A DNA stretch of 64,000 bases, taken from IMG/VR virus record IMGVR_UViG_3300032315_001401, positions 62,001-126,000 of that record; one strand, written 5' to 3'. A program made the position numbers and the translations under genes. The notes beneath the pieces are model-generated. The model saw only the letters and a list, made by a program, of their open reading frames with translations. It searched no databases and was not told the origin of the DNA. The DNA is from a virus. Each line of letters begins with the position of its first letter. The first letter of the stretch is position 1. This document shows, piece by piece, positions 33,723 through 43,300 of this stretch.

Positions 33723-35113
33723 TAGAATGTACCAAATGGATTTGATGCGGAAAAATCTACAATGCCTTCAGCTGCATTTTCAATTTCTATATTTTCACTA
33801 TATTTATCATATTGATCCCAAGTATCGTATGATTGGACTGAATAAATGGCACTTGAGGCAGCTCCGACAAGTAATTCTCCGGGATAAAACTCTTTTGTTG
33901 CTGCGTTATCTACAAAAGAGACCTTGAGAATTTTTGTATCGAAGTCCCAAGATTTAACACGACCACGAGTTCCTGATATGGATCCAAATACTTCTTCATT
34001 GAAGATATAAGTTCCAATTCCAGAAAGAACTGGTGGTGGCGCAATTGTTACAGTTGGTGCAACTGTATATCCCGCTCCTGGATTTATAATTCTTAAAGAA
34101 TTAACTGTTTGTCCAGTTCCCACAACTGCTACAGAAGTAGCAGTTTCTCCAACTCCGGTTGGTCCACTTATTGTTACCAGTGGGGGAGTAACGTACCCAA
34201 CTCCAAAATTAATCATTGTAATGGTAGAAATTCCACTTTGTATAGTTTCAATCGAGCACGTAGCTGCAGCACCAATCCCCCCTCCTCCAGAAATTGCAAT
34301 AGATGGTGTAACTGTATACCCCGCTCCTGCGGAAATTAAAATAATGGATTCTACAGATTTAACTCCACCTTTACTTGTGGTAATAGCTACTGCACCTGCA
34401 GTTATTCCACCTGGAGGAGCAGATGTAAATTCAACGATAGGTGTAGAAGTGTAACCATACCCATCATTATTTAAAAATATTTTACGCACATATCCTGTTC
34501 CTAAAGTAGCAGTAGCAGAAGCTGTCGATCCTGCTCCAATAAGTTGTAAAGTAGTAATATATCCCTCATCTTTAATTTGACTATCAATTTCTTCAATAGA
34601 TGTATCAATAACCTCATCTTCATATTCAAATAATTCACATTTTAATTCATACATATAAAGTTTTCCAAGTTGATAAAAATTAACTTCGTGTTCGACGAAC
34701 TTAACTTCAAATAATCTTTGCCCTAAAGGAAAATAAACTAAATCACCTTCTCTTGGTCTGGATGTAAGAGGAATTTCATCATTATCAGGTATTTCTAAAA
34801 ATGGAGATATAAAATCTTCAAACCTTTCTTTTGAAATTACTAGACTTAATTCATCTTTTAAATTGACACCAAATTTCGAAAGAATATCTCCCTGACCACT
34901 ATATCCATCATAATTGTTAATATATGCTTCAATTGCGTAGTTATCATCAAATTTAGAGGATTGAATTTCTCTAATAATAGTTTGTTTCCTTACAAACTTT
35001 CTAGGAATGTAAATTACATCAACTCCATAAATTTTCAATTGCTCGTTAATTAAGTCTTGTACAAGTCTTTGTTCTCCTGGAGAACCTTGTAAAAAGAAAG
35101 GATTAAGTGCCAT
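33722..35113 (-). CDS. 14: gp14 neck protein with Gly-Tyr repeat insertion
   Basis: The 463-residue neck protein forms the ring that joins head and tail. The N-terminus (NPFFLQGSPGEQRLVQDLIN, then GVDVIYIPRKFV) and the final ~100 residues fit cyanophage gp14. Between about residues 190 and 370 there is an insertion of at least four units such as GYGYTSTPIVEF, GAGYTVTPSIAI, GVGYVTPPLVTI and GAGYTVAPTVTI. That insertion explains the excess over T4 gp14 (256). The same unit recurs in other tail genes here. Confidence 0.93.
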   Translation of the reverse strand: MALNPFFLQGSPGEQRLVQDLINEQLKIYGVDVIYIPRKFVRKQTIIREIQSSKFDDNYAIEAYINNYDGYSGQGDILSKFGVNLKDELSLVISKERFEDFISPFLEIPDNDEIPLTSRPREGDLVYFPLGQRLFEVKFVEHEVNFYQLGKLYMYELKCELFEYEDEVIDTSIEEIDSQIKDEGYITTLQLIGAGSTASATATLGTGYVRKIFLNNDGYGYTSTPIVEFTSAPPGGITAGAVAITTSKGGVKSVESIILISAGAGYTVTPSIAISGGGGIGAAATCSIETIQSGISTITMINFGVGYVTPPLVTISGPTGVGETATSVAVVGTGQTVNSLRIINPGAGYTVAPTVTIAPPPVLSGIGTYIFNEEVFGSISGTRGRVKSWDFDTKILKVSFVDNAATKEFYPGELLVGAASSAIYSVQSYDTWDQYDKYSENIEIENAAEGIVDFSASNPFGTF

Positions 35114-35115
35114 TA

Positions 35116-35958
35116 TTATCCAATAAAATCGTAAGGTGGAAGTTCATAATCCATAGACATTCTTTGCATTATGTCTGCTAGTTCCTTTTCAGCATCTTCG
35201 TATATTTCTCTACCATTCAATTCAATTCCACCAGGAAGTTTGACTCCTCTGAATTTAATTAGATTCTGACCCCATTGTCTTTTTATTAGTGCAGTTAAGT
35301 ATCTCTTCAAAAAACTATCATTATAAACTTTAGTAAACTCATTAGGATCTAAAATTCTATAACAATCAATTATAATATAACTATCTTTTGTTTTTGCAGT
35401 CCAATCTATATCTAAATATAATCTATTCTGCCGCTTATTGTAACGTATTTGTTTGTCTGGAGTAAGTAAAAAGTCAATATCCTCTAGGTAGGTTTTAACC
35501 ATCGCATATTGTAGAAGTTCAACAGAATTGAAATAATATAAATCGTTTAAAAATAATTGATACTTAATACTAAACATTCCAGCAGAAATAGAGCTAGTAT
35601 CAAATTTAAAAACTTTTTCAATTCCTATCACAGAGTCTGGAACTTGTATGAAATTCGAGTTCTCATAAAAACTAAAAGTAGTGGTGCCAATGCCACTAAT
35701 ATTGGATGTTCCTGTTGTAGTAACAATCCCCACACCAACTTTAGGGTCTGCTTGCCCCCTATTTAAATCTTGATCTGTTATCTTATATTTAAGATACATT
35801 CTTTCAACACCATCAAAATGCCTTTCATTAAAATATTGTAAAGCGTCATCAACTAAATCATCTATTTGATCATCATCAACATTAATTTCTAAAACTGGTG
35901 CTCCTAATCTTCTTAGACAATAATCAATTAATTGTTGTCTACTTGCTGGTTTTGCCAT
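35116..35958 (-). CDS. 13: gp13 neck protein
   Basis: The 280-residue neck protein begins MAKPASRQQLIDYCLRRLG, a hallmark of gp13, and continues APVLEINVDDDQIDDLVDDA. I start it at the ATG at 35958, which overlaps the upstream stop (TAATG); the 11-codon extension to 35991 lies in the upstream coding sequence and is not supported. Length is close to T4 gp13 (309). It precedes gp14 by 2 bases. Confidence 0.95.
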   Translation of the reverse strand: MAKPASRQQLIDYCLRRLGAPVLEINVDDDQIDDLVDDALQYFNERHFDGVERMYLKYKITDQDLNRGQADPKVGVGIVTTTGTSNISGIGTTTFSFYENSNFIQVPDSVIGIEKVFKFDTSSISAGMFSIKYQLFLNDLYYFNSVELLQYAMVKTYLEDIDFLLTPDKQIRYNKRQNRLYLDIDWTAKTKDSYIIIDCYRILDPNEFTKVYNDSFLKRYLTALIKRQWGQNLIKFRGVKLPGGIELNGREIYEDAEKELADIMQRMSMDYELPPYDFIG

Positions 35959-36572
35959 TAGTAATTGCCTCCATCTATTACATTTGACCAAATTGGAACA
36001 TTACTATTATTTGTTGTTAATATATAATTAGTTGTAGTAGTGTTACCAACTCCAGGAGAATTTGTAGCAGTAAGAATACCAGATGGTCCAAAAAATGGAA
36101 TTGCATAAATTGGATATGGTCCAGTGTAGTAAATATTACCACCCAGATTTAAATCTCCTGTAATAGTTGCGTTTCTTGCTGTAAATTCATCTAACCTTAA
36201 ATCGTCACTAATATATAAGTCACCATCAATATAAACATCATTTTTAAATGTAGATAATCCTACAAATGTTGATACTCCAGTTACATTTAAATTAACTACT
36301 GTTGCAATTCCAGTAATATTTGCGTTTCTTGCTGTAAATTCATCAAATTTTAAATCATCACCAACTATTAAATCACCATCAATATAGACATCATTTTTGA
36401 ATGTAGATACTCCTACAAATGTTGATACGCCACTTACAGACAACTCTCGTATGGAACCAATTCCACCTATTACATTTTCTGCAACTACAGCTTTACCACC
36501 TGCAGCTCCAGAAACACTTGAAACAATTTTTACTGCATTTTGTTGCCCAACTCTAACTTTAATATCTGACAT
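35958..36572 (-). CDS. Repeat-containing virion structural protein, 204 aa
   Basis: The 204-residue protein has two copies of a ~51-residue unit (STFKNDVYIDGDL, DEFTARNATITG) flanked by Gly/Ser/Thr-rich strands. The short beta repeats with IDGDL turns look like tail-fibre or whisker shafts. It overlaps the upstream gene and gp13 by one base at each end. Position before gp13 corresponds to T4 wac (fibritin) or short-fibre genes, so a fibre-like or whisker-like role is plausible, but no T4 homology is visible. Confidence 0.75.
   Translation of the reverse strand: MSDIKVRVGQQNAVKIVSSVSGAAGGKAVVAENVIGGIGSIRELSVSGVSTFVGVSTFKNDVYIDGDLIVGDDLKFDEFTARNANITGIATVVNLNVTGVSTFVGLSTFKNDVYIDGDLYISDDLRLDEFTARNATITGDLNLGGNIYYTGPYPIYAIPFFGPSGILTATNSPGVGNTTTTNYILTTNNSNVPIWSNVIDGGNY
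36171..36443 (-). repeat. Two-copy 153-base tandem repeat
   Basis: The segment beginning gtttcttgctgtaaattcat occurs at 36171 and again at 36324, in frame, 153 bases (51 residues) apart. Similarity continues for about 120 bases. Confidence 0.75.
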
Positions 36573-36916
36573 TATCGAGTAACTCCTTCTGTTACAAGAA
36601 CCATTCCTTCAATTACTCTATTTCTTATATTAAACCTATCTATTATAACAACATCATAAACATATCTTCCGGGTTTTAAATTTGTTGTTTGGACAGAGGT
36701 TAATGAAATTAAGATTCTTCCGGAAGTTGATGGAATTTCAATACTAGTCGTAAAAGTTGTTGCACTGGAACTACCTGCCCATTTTCGCATTTGTGCTTCT
36801 ACCGTATATCCAGTCAAATTAAAAGCAGAATTTGTATCAGTTCCCTCTAAAGTAAACGATTGACTGAAGTCTGCCCCAGAATTTATGACTAGGTTATTTA
36901 CATATACTGCAGCCAT
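36572..36916 (-). CDS. Small beta-rich virion protein, 114 aa
   Basis: A 114-residue protein with Ig-like beta pattern (NLVINSGADFSQSFTLEG, then KPGRYVYDVVIID and MVLVTEGVTR). It has no signal peptide. A CATAAATA late promoter lies 23 bases upstream and it overlaps the next gene by one base. The late timing and neighbourhood support a structural role at the baseplate-neck side; no specific function is known to me. Confidence 0.75.
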   Translation of the reverse strand: MAAVYVNNLVINSGADFSQSFTLEGTDTNSAFNLTGYTVEAQMRKWAGSSSATTFTTSIEIPSTSGRILISLTSVQTTNLKPGRYVYDVVIIDRFNIRNRVIEGMVLVTEGVTR

Positions 36917-36939
36917 TTATTCCTTTAAGATCTACTTGT

Positions 36940-36947
36940 TATTTATG
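36940..36947 (-). promoter_or_regulatory. Late promoter variant CATAAATA
   Basis: CATAAATA on the minus strand, 23 bases before the ATG at 36916, overlapping the stop of the 58-residue gene. Confidence 0.7.
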
Positions 36948-37119
36948 TTTCAAGTGCTCCTAAAGATTTTATAACCTCTTGCTGTTTTAAATACAATTTG
37001 CAATATAATTTTGAAAAGTTTTTAAGTTGATTAAAATCCATTTCGTCAATAAATCTCGAATGCTTTTCATATTCAAATAATTTATCGATAGTATCGAGAG
37101 TAATTTCATTTGGATCCAT
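36943..37119 (-). CDS. Conserved cyanophage small protein, 58 aa
   Basis: A 58-residue helical protein (MDPNEITLDTIDKLFEYEKH, then NQLKNFSKLYCKLYLKQQE). It overlaps the 67-residue gene upstream by 14 bases and ends in the late promoter for the next gene. The helical, amphipathic look fits a small chaperone or assembly factor, which is inference. Similar small ORFs occur in this position in other cyanophages. Confidence 0.65.
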   Translation of the reverse strand: MDPNEITLDTIDKLFEYEKHSRFIDEMDFNQLKNFSKLYCKLYLKQQEVIKSLGALET

Positions 37120-37309
37120 TAATTATCTCCTTTAATAAAGTTTTAATTTCATCTATATCTTGTTTAATTTTATTCAATTCATTTTTTTGCGACTCTCTAT
37201 TACTCAAACTATTTACATATTGATTATAAGCATTATTGTCGCAGTTTATAATTGCTCCAGAATTTTCATCTCTGTATAAATTTGGGTGCCCTTTTACTGG
37301 TATCATCAT
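37106..37309 (-). CDS. Conserved cyanophage small protein, 67 aa
   Basis: A 67-residue protein: N-terminal MMIPVKGHPNLYRDENSGAI, which looks like a short beta hairpin, then a coiled-coil C-terminus (ELNKIKQDIDEIKTLLKEI). Such an arrangement resembles small virion or assembly proteins that trimerise through the coil. It overlaps the large upstream gene by 4 bases. Confidence 0.75.
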   Translation of the reverse strand: MMIPVKGHPNLYRDENSGAIINCDNNAYNQYVNSLSNRESQKNELNKIKQDIDEIKTLLKEIINGSK

Positions 37310-40300
37310 CTAATTGCAATGGTTCTTAAATCTTTAAACCTAGGTGGATATGCTTGATTTGTGGATGACATAGCAATTTTAATTGTAAATCCACTAAATT
37401 GCCCTAGATTGTTAGCAGAAAATTCATATTCTAAAAATTGATTTCTACTGCTTGCTGGCACAAAAGTATCTGGCAACCCACTATTATTGGCAGGATCTAT
37501 AACATCGGGATATCCATCATTATTATTATCAATCGTCAAATTATCATAACCTGGGAATAGTTCGAATGATTGCTCAATCTCACTAGAGTCTGGTCTTATT
37601 AAACTATAAAGAACTCTGAAATCTGCAGAAAAATGCCTATATGCGGAAAGAATTACTTTTAATGAAGTTGCTGGTTGTGTCAATGTTACAGTATTTGAAA
37701 CATAAATCGCAGAATGTGGATCGTCAAGAATTGAATTTACTCTACCATCTTGTTGATAATTTGATATTGGTGAATTAATTCTGTTGCTATGAAAATCTGT
37801 AAATGATGTATCTAAGAATATTTGGGGGGATACATATTTATTGCTAGACAGTAAAGTAATCGCTGTAGTGAATGATTTATTTCTAGGTAAAGCGGTTAAA
37901 AATGTATCTTCATTTACTTTTGATGCAACTATTCTTGACGAGGGGAGGGTGTTTAAAGAATTCAATTGAATTTCTTCATATCCCAAATCTTGGAATGAAA
38001 TTTCATTACCGCCGATACTAGTTCCACTAACTGATCTAATTTTTGCGGACAGTGAAGTTGCTGAAGTTGGAGTTGCTGCGTCATAGAATGGAATTATTGT
38101 ATCATATTGAATATTTTCAGATGCAAATACTTTAGATCCTCCGGAAGTAAGTTCTGAAGAGAATGATAATTGTGGATACCCAGCAGGAGTATTATCTGCA
38201 CTTCTATTCACACCATTAGAAGTTCTATCAATTTCAATATAATAATTATCAATATCCAATCCAGTGTCGCTAATATCGTGAGTCGTATTGATTCTTGCAA
38301 GAGATATTCCATTAAATTCATACTTATATACTGGAATATTAGTTGAATGTGGGATTGGAATCGTAAAAAATTGCCCCCTTGTTACAGTTTCTAACGAATT
38401 AGATCCGACGCTTTCGTATTTAATAATTTCATTTTCTATAATTGCATATCCTGGATTAGTTCCATTTACAGATTTGCTCTCAAACGTTGCAAAGTTCGAA
38501 GTACTTGCGACCGAAATTGATGTAGAGGATGCTGTTATTGATTGAGATAAAGTTGTTGGTCCTGTGTTGGGAGAAACACCACTAATTAAAACTTTATTAT
38601 TTGCAGCATACATTCCATGATTGAAATGATTTACTTTAACATAATTTCCATTATAAATTGATCCAACTGGAGTAGATGATCTAATATATGTTGTTGCTAG
38701 AGAAACAGAATTATTTGATGAATCAAAATAAACTAGATTTGCAGTTCCATCTGAAGTGAATGAATCACCTTGAACATTATTTAAGTATAGAGTATCAATC
38801 CCATTATTATTTCCAGTAATTGTAATTCTAGCATCTCTACCACTATTACTTGAAACTGAAGAAGTTACAATACCAACAACATCTCCAATTGCATAACCAT
38901 TTCCTGAGGTTACGATAGAAGCAGTAGTAATTCCTCCGCCAGAAGCAGTTATATTCAAAACAAGACCAGATCCATTTCCAATAATATTATAAGTTGAGAC
39001 ATTGGTATCTGATACATAGTTTGATCCTGCTGTTGTGACTCCAACAGAAGAAACTGAACAACCAGTACCTACAATATAACCATAATTATAAGTTTTAGTA
39101 GATTCACTAATTTTTCTGCCAGTAGTTAAAATACCAATCATATTGGAATTTGTTACTGTCGTAATTCCAATTTTTAATTTTCTTGGGAAAACTGTAAGTG
39201 GATTATTTTGTAAGTTTTTAACGTAACCATTACTTTCATTTAATGTTGGGTTGTAAAAATATGCAGTAGATGGAGTGTCAGTAACAAAATTTGCTCTATA
39301 TAAAGTAAATTTCATGTCCTGATATTGATCAGCAGTCCAAACAGATCCATTTTGTGATTTGAATAGACTTCCCATTGCAAATTGTTGAGTGTATAAAACT
39401 GCCTCAGAATCTGGAAGATTTTTAGACTGAATTGTTTTTTTACCCATTTCTCCAATAAAAACTTCATACTCAGTGCTTTCCGGCGCTAAAAGCACAAGAG
39501 CATACTCTAAACCTGGAGATAAGTAAATTGGATAGTCAAATTTAACTTTTGTTGCAATAGAAGCATCATCCGAAGTTTGAATTTGATCTGGTCTAAGAGT
39601 GACAGAATTTCCAACCACTACTGTTGTTGGAGTTCCTAATGCAACAGTTCTTATTTCAACTGTTAATGGATTATTTCCACTATCCTTCTTATAAAAATAT
39701 AAATCAACTTCAGTTAGGAAACCACCGTCTTGATCAACTGTAAATGTTTGTGCAAGAGGGTCCTTTCCTCCACCTCTATCCTGTTGAGGAAACTGTGTTT
39801 GCTCAAAGTTTGTTGTTACTCTAGTTATATTTGTAGTTGTTAGTCTAGTATTAGTTACAGTTGTTGTATCTGTAATTGTAGTTTCATATAATTCTAAAGT
39901 ACCATCTGAGATATAATTCGTCTCAGCAGCAGAAACGGTAGTACTTCCAGAAACTGCCACGTCATTTGTTGAACTTGATGAAACTTTGAATGTCTTGGTT
40001 CCGGTATTAATTCTTACATTTGGTGGTGGAGATGTATTGGGATCTCTAATGAAGAAGGAACCTATTAAATCTCCATAATTGTCAGATATTAATCTGAGAT
40101 CTTTTACATATGCTATAGCACCACTTGTTTGCCCTACAAGTTTTGCTCCCTTTACCAAATACCCAGAATAAAGACCTTGTGCTTCTTCCGATATTGAATA
40201 AGTATCAACGTTTAAAATCTTTGATGAAGCACTATATGCATCTGGTATTGACTCTGATCTAAAATATGGATTTGTTGTAAACTTAGTAGTTGGTGCATTA

Positions 40301-43300
40301 TAAGATCCTATTTTGTGAGATGGCATTGCCACTCTAAAGGTTATTACTTTGTTACTTTGATTATCATATCCAATTACAGTTTCTCCAATTGTAAATGCCC
40401 CAGAAGAACCATAGTTTTCTAATGATTCGCTATTTGCAATTTCAATAAGTTTTGGTATAAAATCTACAGATCCGTTTCCATCCAAAAATTGATAATATCT
40501 AGTGTATGGTTTCAGACTAGTAATTGAAAATTCAGTATTTCTAGATCTCATGTATTCTTCTGCACGAGACTCTACTAGTCTTGTAGAACTTGTGCTTCTG
40601 GCAGAAGAACTACTAGTTTCTGTTACAGTTTGAGAAAATTCGGTTGAAAGTTCAGTTCTACTTGCTTCAGCTCCATTATCAACTGTGACCGTTCTATCTC
40701 CTAAAACAGTATTATCTCTTTCAACCAGAACAAAATCAGTAACAGATATAGTTTTATTTGGCAATTGTATAGTTCTTACCCAATTATCTCTGTCTGGTGA
40801 TAATTTTATAGATCCTTTGTAAGAAATTACATGGAATGGATTAACATTTTCTACCTGAGTTGCCAAAGGTTGTTCAATCCATTTTTCAGAATCATACTTA
40901 AGAGTAACAGTATTTCCTGTTTTTTGTACATTGGAATCTATCAATGTATAATTAGTTGAAAGATCAACTTCTTCATTTGTAGTATTAAGTGCAGGGGCAA
41001 GATAATTTTTAAGACTATTTCTAGAGATAATAGGTCTCATTTCTTGCAATTGAGAATCTATCTCAAGAAGGGAAAGATTTAAATTTATTCTCCCATAATC
41101 TTTAAAATCATCCACAAAAAATCCAGTTTTAAATCTACTGAATCCTTGCGAATCTTGCACTTGTAAAGTTTGAGTGCTCAATTCTAAGAGTGATAATGAA
41201 GTTATCCTTTCGAGATTCTTAACTCTATTTTCAATGAGACCAATGTCTCTCATTGTGTATCTTCTATTATCAACCAGAGATAATGTTGCATTATTTGGAC
41301 TATACAAGTAAGGTGGCAAATTGATTGTTGCAATCTCCATCACATCATCAATTTTAATAGGAGATTTTGGATTTGATGATGATGTACCTTGAATATAGAC
41401 AAATTCTCCACTCTTATCAAGATAAATTTTATCTATCCTTCCAATATAGTAATCATACCCAATAATTGCACTTTCATCTGGAGTTAAATTTAACTTAATA
41501 GAAGAACTGAAGTTTCTATTTGAAAAATCAAATGGAGAAGAATTAGATGCAGTAAATATAGATACTCTAGGTCTAAAATCAAGAGTATCTGATGCTCTCA
41601 AATTTTTAGCACCAATTAATGGGACATCATTTAAAAATTGTTCTTTATCGTAACTTAATACAGTAAATACATCCCCATTATCAGTAGATGGAACGCTATA
41701 ATAATCAAAAACTACTAAAAGTCTTCTAGAAGGCTCAGTCTCCCCTTCGTTTCTTACAATTCTAGAATAATCGTAATATTGTTCTTTCTGACCCTTATCT
41801 AATTTAAATCTATTTGTTATATCATTATAACTTCCTAAAGTAGTAAAATCTATTTCTCCAATTATATTGGATTCTTCAAATGTAACGCTTTCATTATTTA
41901 AAAATCTATTTGAATTTAAAAAGACAACACCAACACTATTTGTAGATCTTGTTACGACTCTAGCTATACAACCACTTTCAGAACCTATTATATTTTCACC
42001 AATAATTGCATTTCCACCAATATTTAAAACACTGCTAAATGATAAAGTGTCCAATGAAGGATTTGATGTATTTAAGGATTCATAAACTGCTAAAACTTTT
42101 GAAACATCTGGATAATTAAGAGAAACCTCTTGATCTTGTACTCTCAAACCATAATATGGATTATATTCGAGACCATCATTAATGGAAGTACTAATTCCAG
42201 TTCCAGATTCTAAATATTTTGAATAAGTTACATTTATTGTTTGACTTCTATTATATTGCTTTTCTTTACTTTGCACTCCATTTTTAATGAAAGTTGCATT
42301 AATTGAGGATGTTGTTTTTCCTGAAGTAAGATTTGATAAAGTAATTTGATTATTGGATAATGAGAATTGATCTGGTGTTAATGATTGTGTAGTTCCGTCA
42401 GTGTAATGTACAGAATAACGCTCTTCATCAAATGCTTGGAACAAAGCAGTTGTTAATCCCGTTGGAAGTGAAAAATCGGAAACAGATAATACAATTGGAC
42501 TACTCGATGATTTGGCAGAAGTTGATTGGGCACTAAAAGTCAGAACCGAATCATTTAAATCTATTGATGATAAATTAGAATTGGGAACTTCTGCATATAA
42601 AAATCCCTTTTCAATATTTTTAATTGAAGGAGATCCAATACTAAATGATACATTTGTGGAAACTCCAACAGCACCATTGCAGACTCCAGTAACAGATGGA
42701 ATAGCAACAACTGTCATAGAGTCGCCAGTTGAACTGACGCTACTTACTCTATTGAAGTTTTCTGAAGATCCAGTTGATGTTTGATATCTAATTATACTTC
42801 CAGGTTTAATTGAATTGAAAAATTTTCCTGGCGAAGTTACAACTCCACCTGCACTAATATTAACTGTATCGGCAGCATTAAATCCGATGGGTAGTTCTTT
42901 AGTTAAAACAGAATCCCCCATAAACGCAGTAGTAAAACCAGATACTGCAGTAGATTGATAGACTTGTTTAATATCACTACTGCCATATACTGCAATGTTA
43001 GCAATTAATCTTGGATATAATTCCAGACCATTAATAATTATTTGCTCACCAGTTATAAAAGATCCCGAAGTCTGCCTTAAATTAACTATAGTTGTACCAT
43101 CTCCAGCAGAAACTGCAAATCCACTTGCACCACTACTTTTTCCTTTAATAAATGAAGTAGATGGTAATTGAGAATTAGATAATCCCTGATTTAAAGTTAA
43201 TGTTGTATATGTTTGAATATCATAAAGATATAAGTCCCAATTTGTGGACGATGATGAGTAAGCAGCATCCGTCAGTCTAAAATTATAAACTCTAGCGTCT

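Noticed and set aside
35959-35991. 11-residue extension of gp13
   Set aside because: It overlaps the upstream coding sequence; the gp13 hallmark begins at the ATG at 35958, coupled by TAATG.
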